DNA of 64,000 bases from Acanthosepion lycidas (lineage: Eukaryota; Mollusca; Cephalopoda; Sepiida; Sepiidae), in assembly GCA_963932145.1 (NCBI GenBank), contig OZ010587.1, positions 112,397,834 to 112,461,833 on the forward strand. Reading direction: 5' to 3'. Both the position numbers and the translations under genes were made by a program. Numbering within the stretch: the stretch's first letter is position 1; each line of letters starts with the position of its first letter. The notes under the pieces are model-generated. The model was not told the origin of the DNA. It made no database searches and saw only the letters and a list, made by a program, of their open reading frames with translations. Of the stretch, positions 10,949 through 22,830 are shown one piece after another.

Positions 10949-11467
10949 TAGTCATACCAAAACTCAAACAAAAACATTGTTTTCAATCGTTATGAGTCTA
11001 CCGATTGAATAGAATTTTATTATAAACAATTGTCTTGTAAATGGAATTTTTAAAACATTCTGAATGTAAAAATAAAGAAAAAAAAGTGTGCAAGACAATA
11101 AGAAACACTACCTGCCCCCAAAAGTGAAGTTTTGTTGAAATCGGTTGAAAAATGTAGGAAATCCGATCCCATATATAAACGAACACACACACACACACAC
11201 ACACAAACAACCTGGGTTTTATAAGTATAACTCGATATGAGTTGTCCCCATTTCATTCTCGCGATGCCTCTTAATCGTGTTTTCAAATTAATTTCGTGCA
11301 AAAACAATCGTGTTTTTCGAATTTTGGGCGCTGTCAGAACCACCGTAAGGTAATTTTACGTAGTCCTGTGAAGTTTTGTTGAAGTCGGTTGAAAAATGTA
11401 GGAAATCCGATCCAATATATAAACGTACAGAATCACACACACAACTTGGGTTTTATAATAAGTATGA
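10788..11467 (-). mobile_element. Helitron-like non-autonomous element, copy 1
   Basis: The element (680 bp) lies on the minus strand. Its 5' end is TCATACTTATTATAAAACCC at 11467, and its 3' end is a hairpin (CCCGGGCAACGCCGGG) followed by CGCTACTGCTAG at 10788. It is flanked by T on the 3' side. The inner layout repeats a unit, TTTTCAACCGATTTCAACAA (11115-11155 and 11368-11405), and holds an AC/TG tract (11184-11206). TC...CTRR ends, a 3' GC hairpin and insertion at AT are Helitron hallmarks. No Rep/helicase is encoded. Confidence 0.8.
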
Positions 11468-11989
11468 CTTCAAGTAGTGTTGCCAACCGCGCATTCCCAG
11501 TGATATCAGGTATTCTCCAGGAGTCCTATGTGGAAATAATCCCGTGTTCACCAACCACAAAAGAGACAACTTGTGCTGCCTTTGGTATATTTCTATGATT
11601 TGCCCAAACCCCACCCCCACCCGGTTTTGGTGATTGTATATTTTCCTTTAATTTGCGTATCAGTTTTGAATCAATGTCAAGAATAAATCATTTGATAGCT
11701 GAACTTCCTTTTTTCGCAAAAACCAACAATCATAAAGATGGCCGCCGGCAAAGAGAACCTCTGACCGATTTACAATCAAAATTAGCGCAAACTTATCGAA
11801 GTATTTCTGCGTGAAGGCGAGATATGCTAATATACAATTAAAATAAATATAAATGAAGGAAAATGCCTGATTTCTTTTAGATTTGTCTTCATTAAATTTA
11901 TTTTTTCAAAAATGATAGTAGGAAACAATGTTTGTTCAGAAAGAATAATAATAACACATATTTCTTTTATTTATAAACACAAGGATCAT
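11468..11989. other. Stretch without recognised genes
   Basis: No recognised coding or repeat signal. It starts at the Helitron 5' junction. Confidence 0.45.
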
Positions 11990-12445
11990 TCTTTTTTTAT
12001 CGAATTTACTCCAAGAAAGGCAGTAAAGCCACTAAGACACAAGGGGTTACTGGGTATGGAAGAATTAGGGACAAAAACATTACTAATAAGAGAGAAGAGA
12101 AAAGTGTAATCAGGATAACAGTAGATAGCGATTGACATTACATTTAAATATTTGCAAGTTATAGTTGGCTAGAAAGCATGGAGCCACAAAGGGGTTCCAC
12201 AAGCCAGAAGTGCAAGTAAAGAAACTGTCAGCATAGAATTTACGGTTACATCTAGCTAGCTCAACTTTAAATTGATGAAATATCGACGCCAGTCTAGTAA
12301 TACGCTTAAATTAAAAAAAGTTTATATACCATAGCAAAGAGGTCATCTGAACAGCCATGAAAGTATCTATAGAAAAGGCACAGGGAGGCAGCCTTACGGC
12401 GTTGGGAAAGTGGCTGAATCTATGCTGTCAGATCAGATTTATCGT
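11990..12445 (-). pseudogene. Jockey/CR1-type LINE, C-terminal end and 3' UTR
   Basis: Read on the minus strand from 12445 down, short frames give SHFPNAVRLPPCAFSIDTFM, then TRLASIFHQFKVELARCNRK, then SGLWNPFVAPCFLANYNLQI and FKCNVNRYLL. This is the C-terminal pattern of jockey/CR1-like LINEs (a Trp-Asn-x-Leu-Pro-like block and a Val-Asn-Arg end). The same segment at 53336-53740 on the plus strand and at 23820-24385 shows a family. Stops and frameshifts make it a relic. Confidence 0.7.
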
Positions 12446-13253
<808 letters not shown>

Positions 13254-13419
13254 AAGATAAGTAGTTTTGATGACAAATTCAATATAAGCACCCAAAATAT
13301 CGAATCTCGGCGGAAACGCAGGAACGAAACCGAAGACAAAAATTATTCTCATCGTCCATGAAGGAATGCAAGTCATGGGAAAATATTAGCAGAATATATA
13401 TATATATATATATATATAT

Positions 13420-14090
13420 GAAAAAATAATAAATAAAATAAGCAATATAAATAACGTTTCGTTTAAGCAGTTAAAATCGAACGTTTAACAAAATAAGAAA
13501 AATTTTAAAACTTTTATATTTTTCAATGTTGATTTAATATCATTTATACTGTATTTTGCAAGGTTCTTTGATTTTTGAAGAATCTATAGCATTTTTATTG
13601 GTTTCAAATGTTGTCACTGCACTCACCAGCTGACGTTGTTACCTTTTTTAGTTGCTACGTAACGGCAATTTTATTCTCACGAGAAACAGATTCTGATATG
13701 AGATTTGGCATATATTAAGTGATGCGTATCATTGTACTTATATGGTCAAAGCAGATGTTACTTGTCGAAACTTTCCTAAATGAAGCATTATTAACTTTTG
13801 ACTATTCTTTTTCATCTATTTTTGTATATTTTTTTTAATAGCAACGTTTTTACATTTTACAACCGTTAGCAATAAGTAGTGATCACAACGGGTTTAGAGT
13901 GAAAAAAAAAACAACAAAAAACAAAAAACCCTGATCTTTACAAAAAAATAAAAATAAAATAAAATCAATGAAAAACAAGTACACAATTGATATTTTTATT
14001 GTCATGCTTTTTTTTTTTTTTGACAAATAGTTTATTGGTGTTTATCCGCGGAAACAGTTTCGGCAGAAGTTGTCCGTATCTTAAAATGCA
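13420..14090. other. Stretch without recognised genes
   Basis: AT-rich, with an A-rich run at 13900-13980. Nothing is recognised. Confidence 0.5.
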
Positions 14091-14094
14091 TCAA

Positions 14095-14211
<117 letters not shown>

Positions 14212-14289
14212 ATAATAATTTTTTAAAAAAGGAAAATTTAAAATTACACCCAACAACATCCGATTTTAAGTTTGGGTTCAGGTAAGTAT

Positions 14290-14692
14290 GCATAACATAT
14301 TCGAGGATACCCGTCTACTAGGGCGGGTAGCCAGTCCCCATTGCAGACGCTTGTCCAGGCGCATTTGTGTTTATTCAACACCCACAGGGCCCACCTTTGT
14401 TACGGTTTCTGGGAAAGAGCTTGTTATCTAGCGTGATCACCAATTTGCTCTGCCACAATGACCCGTGACCTCTACCCAATTTTGGATTCCGTCTACCCAA
14501 TTTCCCCCACAAGGCTTAGGTCAACCCATGGTATGGTTTTAAGGCACTTTCCAAAGGTGCCACACCCTAGGATCACCCCTCCAGATAACATCAAGAAGTC
14601 TCCTTCCTGACAAATCGACCCTGGTAAGATTCGAACCTGGGTCTCATGGTTAGAATGTGAACGCTCTTACTACTCGGCCGCGTGCCCATAAC
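14290..14692 (-). mobile_element. tRNA-headed SINE, family C
   Basis: On the minus strand the head (14692 to about 14610) reads GCGGCCGAGTAGTAAGAGC, similar to a pol III A box. It is followed by CCCAGGTTCGAATCTTACC, a good B box. A GC-rich body of about 300 bp follows. The cloverleaf is incomplete, so it is a SINE head and not a tRNA gene. This is the only copy in the window. Confidence 0.6.
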
Positions 14693-14700
14693 AGGTAAGA

Positions 14701-15600
14701 ATAAAGAAATATAAAATGACGCAAGAAAGAACCAATCATCGACACTGCAAATAAGTGTTATTTCAGTTTTCAGCAACTTTGTAAATATCTCCTATCAGTG
14801 CGCACTTCAAACGTATATATACTTTGCTAATTCACAAAAATACTGCTTATCTAATCTCTTCAATCTTTTTTCACTAGGAATTATGGAATTTTATTGATAG
14901 CTCTATAGTAGTAGGCTAAGTTTAATAAATAAAATAAAATAATAATATTTCTCAAATCCCCTGAAAAGTAACAACTACTTACTTCTTGAAATCTCATTAA
15001 TGCTACCACCGGCAATTCTTAAGGACAGGTCATTCAAATAACCCCGTTTCTGAAAACAGATACTTAGATAAACAAAACATCAAAAACCCTGTATCAAAGG
15101 AAACACAATCCTACACGCACCCACCAATCATTTAACGACCTCAATATAAACCCAGAAAAATAGGTCTTCAACATCAGCTCCCTCTACCCTTTCACTAGAA
15201 AGCAGGAAAAGCAAATAACCTCCCCTAACCACTAAAGAACTAATCAGGACACTGTCTGCTTTGAAAAAAAGGGCGGCTGTCTGTCTCTATTTCTCTCTCT
15301 GTTCTGCGTAAAAATGAATAGAATTTAATGCATCAATATAACTTCTATCAAAAATCGCTCAATAGACAACTCGATCTATAATACTCAATAAATTAATAAA
15401 TGTTCAATGGACTTATCTCATTAACCTACTCCTGAGTTTCGCGTCAAAATGCTTTTTAGGGTCAGATGTTCACTAATTCTACTGAAATTATTATCATATA
15501 TATTTATAGCCTTCGAATTGAACGCGAATCAATTTTTTTTAAATTATGAAATTTCACAATATAAAAATTTAAATTGTTTTAAAATATAAAATTTGTATTT
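14701..15600. other. Stretch without recognised genes
   Basis: AT-rich, with short CT-rich runs near 15280-15300. No supported feature. Confidence 0.5.
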
Positions 15601-15621
15601 AATTCATGTTTAATATTAAAA

Positions 15622-15921
15622 TTAAATTAAATTCAGATTTAAACATTTTTTAAATAAATGTTGAACATTTTCAACTTTGGAGTTGGGTGTTTCATACTCG
15701 TACAAGTCAAAGAATATTGAGTCAATAAGCTTTTCGTAAAAGAACTTGCAAACCATAAATATTATAAGCAATTTAAGCTGCTTGAGCAACGGATCGTCTG
15801 CTTTTCTGAGAGCAAGCAGGCGCTGCGTGAGGTTCTTGCTTAATTTTTGGATTTCGAAAATGTATTTAGTACATTTCGATTTGTGGGAAAGCAACTGCGT
15901 TTGTTTTTCATTCAGAACCAA
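15622..15921 (-). CDS. Unrecognised open frame, possible exon or relic
   Basis: This 99-codon frame is less repetitive than its surroundings. Its middle, TKYIFEIQKLSKNLTQRLLA then LRKADDPLLKQLKLL, looks like an amphipathic helix or coiled coil with plausible codon use. It has no ATG at the start (TTG), and the frame is closed upstream by a stop just 5'. A possible acceptor (AAACGCAG before TTGCTTTCC, near 15890) would make the helical part an exon, but no convincing donor follows. I do not recognise the family. It may be a lone exon, a decayed retrocopy or chance. Confidence 0.25.
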   Translation of the reverse strand: MVLNEKQTQLLSHKSKCTKYIFEIQKLSKNLTQRLLALRKADDPLLKQLKLLIIFMVCKFFYEKLIDSIFFDLYEYETPNSKVENVQHLFKKCLNLNLI

Positions 15922-15973
15922 TAAATGGGTTTCTCTTCAAATTCCGAGAAGGGAATCCGGAGCCTACCTGTAG

Positions 15974-16752
15974 GTTATAAGAGGGGGCCTTGGATTTAAT
16001 TCAGGGAATTGACGAACATCTGCTGCTGCTACTGGAACCCAGACCACACAGGTCCAGAAAGAAAAGCAATACAGAAAAAATTTGACAACCACCTGACGAG
16101 AATGGAAAGGAAAACCAAAGTCGCTCCCACATCAACGGAAAGTCCTTGGTTGATGTGATTGTTCTATTCTTTGCTGTTACGACGAACTTTGCTTCGAAAA
16201 TTCTACCAATTCTGTGAAACTATTAAGAGAAATATTTTCTCCTTTTCTACATTTTATATGTAGTTTCCTTTTCTGAGGACCTTATGCAGCATTATAATTT
16301 TTATTGTAAAAGGACATATTTCTTTTGCATTGATTATTTTTACATACTTGTTATTGGCCATCATTTGGCACACAAAGCATTTGTGTAATTCATTCATTTT
16401 TTGTGTTAACAATACATTTCTCGTCTGTTTTTTAAACTCGGCTCGTGTCATCTGTCCTTCTTTGTGCGCCCTTCATAAATTAAATGTTACCTCAAGCATT
16501 TGTTTAAAATATTCTTTTCGTAGAGTTTTTTTTTTATCAAATAAAAAAATCCTATAATATATTCTTCGAAGATGAAGATGGATGAAAACAAGAAGGTTTG
16601 TGGAAAATTATCCAAATGCTTTGTCAGTAAATCGCGATGTATCGATTAAAACTTTTTTTTTTAATCCAGGAAAATATTTGATAAATGGGCTTCATTTGAA
16701 CGAAACGAAGGACAAAATATCATACGTAAGCATCGTATTATTACATGTACTA
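15974..16752. other. Stretch without recognised genes
   Basis: Short overlapping frames on both strands, with no motif or splice pattern I can support. Confidence 0.45.
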
Positions 16753-16854
16753 TTAGGTTGGTGCAAAAATAATGACGTAATAATGTCGTTTTTTGACGTA
16801 TTTTTTAACGTCAAAAAACGACATTATTACGTCATTATTTTTGCACCAACCTAA
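16753..16854. mobile_element. Palindromic mariner MITE, copy 3
   Basis: A 102-bp palindrome beginning TTAGGTTGGTGCAAAAATAA and ending TTGCACCAACCTAA. The inner part (GACGTAATAATGTCGTTTTT) matches copy 2. TA precedes it; the right flank is TT, so the target duplication has decayed. Confidence 0.9.
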
Positions 16855-18270
16855 TTTTTTTTTTTTTTTTTAACTAACTTAAGATTTACTCAATGGCAGA
16901 ACGTCTATGAGAAACACGAATATGAACTGAACTAACACTGCCATTGTTCCTGGAAAGTGAGTGTTTGCTGAAAGAGTAAATAAACGTTTCCGACATCATA
17001 ACTTCGTTAAATGGTCACACTATGCGCGTTCATATACAAAGCAGTTTGAAATCGTGTATTCAAATTTCAAACAAATAACGTCCACTTTTCTTGAACACCA
17101 AGAATGCCATTTCAACTGCATATTAACGCCCACTTTTATGTTGTAAGTTTGACGTTATTAAATTGGAATCATTTGAAGATAGAGACTTAAAGTTAGCTTG
17201 CTGGTTTTTCTACTGTGGAGTCGAGTTTCTCAAGTATCAAAACCTCATTATTAAAATAACAAGAACTCTTGTTTTTCTTATTTTCTTTTTTATTCATTGG
17301 TCTTTCTTTCTTTTGACAAGTCCAACGAAAGATTACCATCGCATTTCACATTTAGCAAATTGTGTTTTGCATTTTTTTTTTTTTACAATAAAACAGGAAT
17401 GTAAATCTGTTAAACTTGTTTTCAATCAAAACTAATTATGACTATGAATAAGCAAGGAAATATGTGCTCAGTTAACTTCTTGCTTGTAACTTCAGATATT
17501 CATTTTCTGTAGCCATATTTTTCGGAGCTACTGTCAACTTATTTACATTCAGAATAATGTTTTATCTATGTCGTTATTATTACATGTAGTTGCATCCTTT
17601 TGTCTTCTTCAGGTCGCTGTCTATGACGTTAACTTTGTAAAAGCTAATAAACCTATGTTTATCTAAAACAAACGGCTTGTACGTAAAAACGTTCTCAAAT
17701 CAACACGCGAAAAATCACCAAAGATAATGTCTACTATAAATTTCATTTGAATCTCACATGCAGACAAACTAGAATTATTGAACACTTACATGCATAAGGC
17801 AATATCTACGGTTTTTCAGTTAGGCTTGAAATCCGTTAATTTCTTCGATCTTCGAAGAACCCATCGTCTCTCCTTGAATCCGAGACGCCGCAAATTATAC
17901 TAACGTTTGTTTAACAAGTCGAATGCAAGTGAAACCTGATTAACCGATGAAAATCAACACAAAAATAAAAATAAAAATAACAGAATTTCATTCTCCATTT
18001 CCCATTCTCTGAAGAAGATTTAATAAAAATTAGATTGATAAACGTTTCCGATTTGTTCTTTATCATATCATCCTGTCGGATTCCGATCCATATATGATCT
18101 ATATTTTATCCCAATTCATCAAAGACTAATAATACGATTTGGGGGTCTTTCTTCGAACGTTGACCTTCTCTAGAGGGCGTGAATGAATCTATCTTTTCTT
18201 TCTCGTATGGGGCGTTTATTTAAATTCTTGTCATCTGGTTATCCCACATATGTACATCCTAAGATCATCC
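16855..18270. other. Stretch without recognised genes
   Basis: Long AT-rich stretch with T-rich runs. No open frame has a recognisable motif. Confidence 0.45.
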
Positions 18271-18279
18271 TGGCAGACT

Positions 18280-18660
18280 ACCTATTTACATCTCGTGGGT
18301 AGATGCTGATATCATTTGAGGCCCAATTCTACACTTGGTGGCTAGGATGTCATACTTCTGGTCATCCCTCTGATGCACCTGACTCCTCTGGTAATTCGAT
18401 GTGACACCGAGTGTCAAGTCTATTTTTGCAACTCTTAGGGCGACCGTAGAACCTAATGAGGTAATCACAGATCAACTCCTCTAAGAGCAAAGATCCTTTA
18501 TGTACATTAAATTCGATTCGATCCTTTGGCATTTTCTGGCACGAATCACGTACTAGAGGTCGAATTGATCGAAAGACAACTGAAGAAGATCAGAGCGAAC
18601 AACGATCGAAACGTTGTGGTAATGACCATATTGATGAGGACATTAGTCTGAATGTAAATA
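18280..18660 (+). repeat. Dispersed repeat with CTGAAGAA-hairpin-GAAACGTT
   Basis: At 18580-18615 CTGAAGAA is followed by GATC, a 12-base loop, GATC and GAAACGTT. The same arrangement with different stems occurs at 22337-22372, 52232-52266 and 55840-55875. A block resembling GAGGACA...AATGTAAATAA follows in most copies. It is probably part of a retroelement UTR. Confidence 0.55.
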
Positions 18661-18816
18661 ATGGTAACAAATTTAGTTCAGAAATTCAGGCAGAATTCAT
18701 AATAAAAACAACTTTTGCTAAGAAAGAAAGAAAAAGAAAATTAACAAAGAAATTAAAACAAAAAGAAAAAGCAAACGAAAAAATAGAAATTTAGTTTGAA
18801 ACATTTATTGAAAAAG

Positions 18817-18819
<3 letters not shown>

Positions 18820-18854
<35 letters not shown>
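18820..18854. repeat. (TA)n microsatellite
   Basis: Simple TA tract. Confidence 0.95.
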
Positions 18855-18858
<4 letters not shown>

Positions 18859-19351
18859 TTATATAAAAGGAGGAAAAGACGTCTGAACTTCGTTTTATTG
18901 AGGCGTAGAAATGGATTTATAACACACGTAGTCTTACATATATATCCTTATAAACGGAAGATATCTACGTATCGTCTGCGAATATAATGTTTGTAACTTA
19001 GTGCTTTTTTCTATAAAATTGTAATTTTAATATGTCATGGTGAATTTAAAGATTACATTGTGAGAAATACATGAAACAGAAGCTGCTTTTACTGAGTATT
19101 TTATCAATAGAGGTTAAATTCTATTTTTACAATGGTTCCACAACGGAAGTACTATTTTTTGGTTAGTGTTATTGACCTCAATCGACCTAGCCTTCTTTTT
19201 CATTAGCTAAAATTTCAGCGTTGAAACTGATTGGTATGAAATGCCGTTTTAACGCACTTATTGGTGTTTGTGGACAATTGAGACCGGAAATTGAGGAAGA
19301 CGATAAAGAGCATGCTCAATGATTTGACGAACAGAACAAGACAAGACTCGT

Positions 19352-19636
19352 TTGTATGTTGTAGAAGCTGTTGAAGAAAAAAACAACAAAAAAAAAACAT
19401 GTCCTGGTCGATTAGGATTAGCTCGCAAAAAGGATGATTGGTCAGCGAACTTTATGACTTTATTTGCGAAAATCAAAAAGCATAAGGGAATCAGTCTTAA
19501 GACGAGATCTATGCTAAAGCTATTCAGGAGTGTTATTAGAAACATTGTCACGAACAGCAAATTCGCCATCAGACCAGCTGAGCTTCTGATGGAACTGAAA
19601 GTATCTTCAAAAACATATTATCTTAGGAATTGGTGA
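19352..19636 (+). CDS. Unrecognised open frame, weakly like a Tc1/mariner N-terminus
   Basis: This 94-codon frame contains SMLKLFRSVIRNIVTNSKFA followed by IRPAELLMELKVSSKTYYL. That could be a helix-turn-helix of the sort at the start of Tc1/mariner transposases. There is no DDE region in a clear downstream frame, and the upstream part is not open. It may also be chance. It lies downstream of the tetraspan gene on the opposite strand. Confidence 0.25.
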   Translation: MYVVEAVEEKNNKKKTCPGRLGLARKKDDWSANFMTLFAKIKKHKGISLKTRSMLKLFRSVIRNIVTNSKFAIRPAELLMELKVSSKTYYLRNW

Positions 19637-19639
19637 AAC

Positions 19640-20325
19640 GAAAACAGAACCGGCTATAGAATAATATTTAGAATTGCTCACCTGAGGTCAACAGATACCA
19701 AAAGAAAAACAAAATAGAAAATATCAATGGAACAACTGGAAAAAAAGAATTAAACTAACGTTTAACGAAGTTTGTGTGTTTTGTGATAACGACAAGTCGT
19801 GTCCATGTTGTTCAAATGACTTTTTCTTTTTTATTTCCTCCTTTTCTCTCATATACACACATTCACACATACGCATGCTCCTGCGCATGCGCAATAACAA
19901 CCACAAATGAAAATTAAACGCTAAATAGAAACTGGTCAGTACTGTGTGACACAAATCTAGCGGTGTCTCTTTACTCTGTAAGAATGCTACAAAATTATTT
20001 TTTTTTTAATAATGTATTTGGAATATATATTTATAATTTTTACTCGTTCAGTTAAAAATTTGAAGGGAATTCCAAAAATGTTTAATATAGAAGTTAACAC
20101 GAATCAAGAATTTCTATCCTTCGTAATTTGAGTTTTTTCTTTGTTTTCTTTAAACTTTGATTTTCTTTGTTTAGTACACGAATTTTCACTCTTCTCCATT
20201 TTGTTTTTTCATGCTCAAAAAGAAGAATCTTTTTTTTTCTCTCCGATCAAATACGTCATTTATAGGCTTCGGAATTCAACAAAAAAGCACCCGCCATTTT
20301 CGTTCGACGTTAGGTAGAATACAAT
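19640..20325 (-). other. Region 3' of the tetraspan gene
   Basis: This is the likely 3' UTR and downstream flank of the minus-strand gene ending at 20326. An AATAAA on the minus strand lies at 19830-19835, about 490 bp past the stop, and could be the polyadenylation signal; this is unproven. Confidence 0.35.
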
Positions 20326-20652
20326 TTAGTTGGCCCAGTGCCACATATCTTGGCCGTGTTCATAGGCAATAGATGGTGGACGTTGTTTCTCAGGGTAATG
20401 GTACAGGATCCTTGGGTCTTCGTACGGATTGTACACTGGCTCAGCGATGGCAGGCACCATTGGATAAGTCGGGTAGCTGAACGTGCTCAGGTTGGATTTA
20501 CTGTCGAGCATTATTTTATCGTTGAAACGTTCCCCTTTTAATGACCAGGCGGCAAAGGCATAGAGAGTACCAGCGATTGCGGACAGGATCATACTCACCC
20601 AACCAAGAGCGTATGAATAGCCATAAGACTTTGCTGTAGCCTTAGCTACTTC
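20326..20652 (-). CDS. Claudin/PMP22-like tetraspan protein, last coding exon
   Basis: This exon encodes the last 108 residues of a four-span membrane protein. It opens after a good acceptor (TTTATTTCAG at 20653-20662) in phase 0 and ends with TAA at 20326-20328. Residues 1-16 (EVAKATAKSYGYSYAL) finish extracellular loop 2. GWVSMILSAIAGTLYAFAAW is transmembrane segment 4, with the Gly-Tyr...Trp lead-in usual in the claudin/PMP22/calcium-channel-gamma superfamily. The 72-residue cytoplasmic tail is rich in Tyr and Pro (YPTYPMVPAIAEPVYNPYED) and ends HWAN, with no PDZ ligand. Members act in cell junctions, myelin-like membranes or as channel subunits; which of these applies here cannot be told. 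It joins the exon at 22721-22830 as NWPS|EVAK. Confidence 0.9.
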   Translation of the reverse strand, partial: EVAKATAKSYGYSYALGWVSMILSAIAGTLYAFAAWSLKGERFNDKIMLDSKSNLSTFSYPTYPMVPAIAEPVYNPYEDPRILYHYPEKQRPPSIAYEHGQDMWHWAN

Positions 20653-20904
20653 CTGAAATAAAGCAAAGAAAACAAAATCATTAATCTGTTATAAAATAAA
20701 ATAATCCGTTTATTTATTCATATATACTTCGCTTGTGAGCCTCTATTCTAAGTACAGGAGAAGGATGTCAATTTAGACAAGGGTTTCTTGAACATTAAAG
20801 TATAAACTTTCTAAACACAGTAACACATGCATATACTCAAGAGCCTGCAAAACAAACTAGTCATCAAGTTAAATACATCTGGCCCACAAACTAGAAAGGA
20901 TTCA

Positions 20905-21112
20905 CTGAGTTATGTGACATGCGTCATATTCGCTTAGGCGATCATGTATCTTTCAATATATGACTGACGAGGCAGTTTTTTTTTCCCCGCAGTAGATATT
21001 CTGCAGTAGACTATTTGTCATCCAAGGTTATAGAAGCTGGTGTGTCCTGCTATTTACCCATAGCTGGGGAGGAAGAAGAGGAATCATACCTTTTCCAAGG
21101 GTAAGTGAATTT
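20905..21112 (-). mobile_element. SINE family A, 5'-truncated copy
   Basis: On the minus strand it reads ATTCACTTACCCTTGGAAAA, CCCCAGCTATGGGTAAATAG and GTCTACTGCAGAATATC. This is the body of the family whose headed copies are at 42563 and 49578. It is inside an intron and in the gene's own orientation. Confidence 0.65.
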
Positions 21113-21117
21113 AATTA

Positions 21118-21245
21118 ACAACCTTTGCCGGCCTGAATGTCTGAGAAATTTCTTAAAAAAAATGTGTCGTCCGACAGGAATCGAACCTGTATCTTATACG
21201 GAACCGACATATAGCCTGACGTGCTATACTATTTAGCTACAGAGG
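21118..21245 (-). mobile_element. tRNA-headed SINE family B, copy 1
   Basis: The minus-strand head CTGTAGCTAAATAGTATAGC is followed by ACAGGTTCGATTCCTGTC, an excellent B box. Then come AAATTTCTCAGACATTCAGG and CCGGCAAAGG, shared with 61429-61558. The shared 3' body shows it is a SINE rather than a tRNA gene. Confidence 0.7.
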
Positions 21246-21897
21246 AAGTTTATAACAGTAATTTGACTTATTTTATATATATATAGCGAGACTCTTCGCA
21301 AGCCGAATTGAGTCACTGTCGGTCACTGGGCGTGTTTCCTAAAATAAATACGCCATAAATCCACCTTCATCCCAACCGTGCGCCGACAGCTTAGTGGTAC
21401 AATATCCAATTCAGTCGGGTTTCGATCCTAGCTAGAGGCAACCGGATGTCTAGCCGCACTGATGAGCTGTGATACAGCGAAACAGTCTGTCTGTGGATGA
21501 CATTATATATATATATATATATTCGTGTGAATATGTATGGATATGTTTTCATTTGACGCGTTCCATCCGATGAAGTCCTAACAGACAAAACGCGTCTCAC
21601 AAAAAACATTTGTCAGTTTTTTGTTTTTTTTTATAAGACATTTCTTGATGCATAAAAATGTTAATACTTTTTCCCCACATCTCTCTTTCTCACTCTCTCA
21701 TATATATATATATATATATGATTATTTATTTAAATATTTAATTTAATTTAATTTTTTAAATAAGTAATTATATTTAGGCTCTACTTTTGTATCGGGTATT
21801 GTTTTTTTTTTTTTTTAAATAATAACAAAAATACTAAAGAACTTTGGATTATTTACCTAACGAGTTTTTTCCTATTTTCTATTTTTTATATATTTTT

Positions 21898-21941
<44 letters not shown>

Positions 21942-22259
21942 GCTTTGAAAATACACATTTTTAAAAGCTCTAATGAAATTTTGTAACCCCCACAAACTAT
22001 TTTAATATTATTAGAATATTTATTTTACCAGATTATATTCAAAATCATTGATGAGGAACCGTGAATTGCTTTCAGAGTAAATGGTTGATACATTTACGAA
22101 ATTAACAAATTTTAGATTTTTATTAACGAAATACAATGGCCACTGGTCGAAACAGAACAATACACAGGCGGTTCTGTTTCTTGAGGCACTAAAACATAAC
22201 ATGTGAAACGTTAATTCACCAATCATAGTTTTTGTTAAAAAAAAATTATCCAGGGATTT

Positions 22260-22510
22260 TAAATTTTTGAAGTGGCTGAAATTAACACTGTTTACATTAT
22301 GGGGACAATTGTCCTCATCTTTGTCATGTTTATTACAACGTTTCGGCCGTTGTACGCCCCGGACTTGTTCAGGTGGTTGGAATGTCGAACTGAACACTTT
22401 ATTTCGCTCACTAGGGTAGACTAGTTCCACGTGCTAATGGATGTCAGTTATCAGTTATCGCCTGAAAGTTCTCTTTGGGTCTGTCACTGGATCTAACCAA
22501 CGCCTTTATC
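22260..22510 (-). repeat. Dispersed repeat sharing sequence with 55790-55970
   Basis: It contains CAGGTGGTTGGAATGTCGAA, CATTATTTCGCTCAC-like sequence and ATGGATGTCAGTTATCAGTT, all present at 55870-55975. A hairpin motif (22337-22372, minus strand) has CTGAACAA...GAAACGTT. Open frames here are repeat products. Confidence 0.7.
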
Positions 22511-22720
22511 CACTGTGCCATGAATTTCTGGGTATTATAATAAACCTAATGTCTTCGGCAACCATTTAAAATTAAAATGGTTCATATACATTTACGAAAT
22601 TAACAAATTAAATCATTAACCACTGAAGTTAATTCGATGATAAAGATAAAATGAATTTTAAATTTCATCGATTTTCTTTCAGCTTTTATTGAAGCGCATT
22701 TGTAACTAGGCTTCATTTAC

Positions 22721-22830
22721 CGATGGCCAATTCTTTTGAAATATGATGTCTCCTGGTTGTTGTCCGATTTTGTTTCTTTCCAAATATTCAGTACCGTGGA
22801 AACAGGCCATCGCCAATGCCATGCTGAAGG
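22721..22830 (-). CDS. Claudin/PMP22-like tetraspan protein, internal exon
   Basis: This 110-bp exon has a TTCTTTTAG acceptor at 22831 and a GTAAAT donor at 22720. The first two bases complete an Ala codon with the G of the preceding exon. It encodes FSMALAMACFHGTEYLERNK then IGQQPGDIIFQKNWPS: the end of transmembrane segment 3 followed by most of extracellular loop 2. Phase in is 1 and phase out is 0, matching both neighbours exactly. No cysteine pair is visible in this loop, as is usual for loop 2 of the superfamily. Confidence 0.87.

Larger units (their letters stand above)
20653..22720 (-). other. Intron of the tetraspan gene
   Basis: Bounded by GTAAAT at 22720 and TTTCAG at 20653. It contains SINE fragments (20905-21112, 21118-21245), (TA)n tracts, and a repeat with the CTGAAGAA-type hairpin (22260-22510). 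Confidence 0.8.

Noticed and set aside
14610..14692. tRNA gene
   Set aside because: A- and B-box-like sequences are present but no cloverleaf, and a SINE body follows.
21166..21245. tRNA gene
   Set aside because: The B box is excellent, but the acceptor arms do not pair well and the downstream body is shared with 61429-61558, so it is a SINE head.
22020..22430. 136-codon minus-strand open frame
   Set aside because: It crosses a dispersed repeat also found at 55790-55970 and shows no protein-like conservation beyond the shared DNA.
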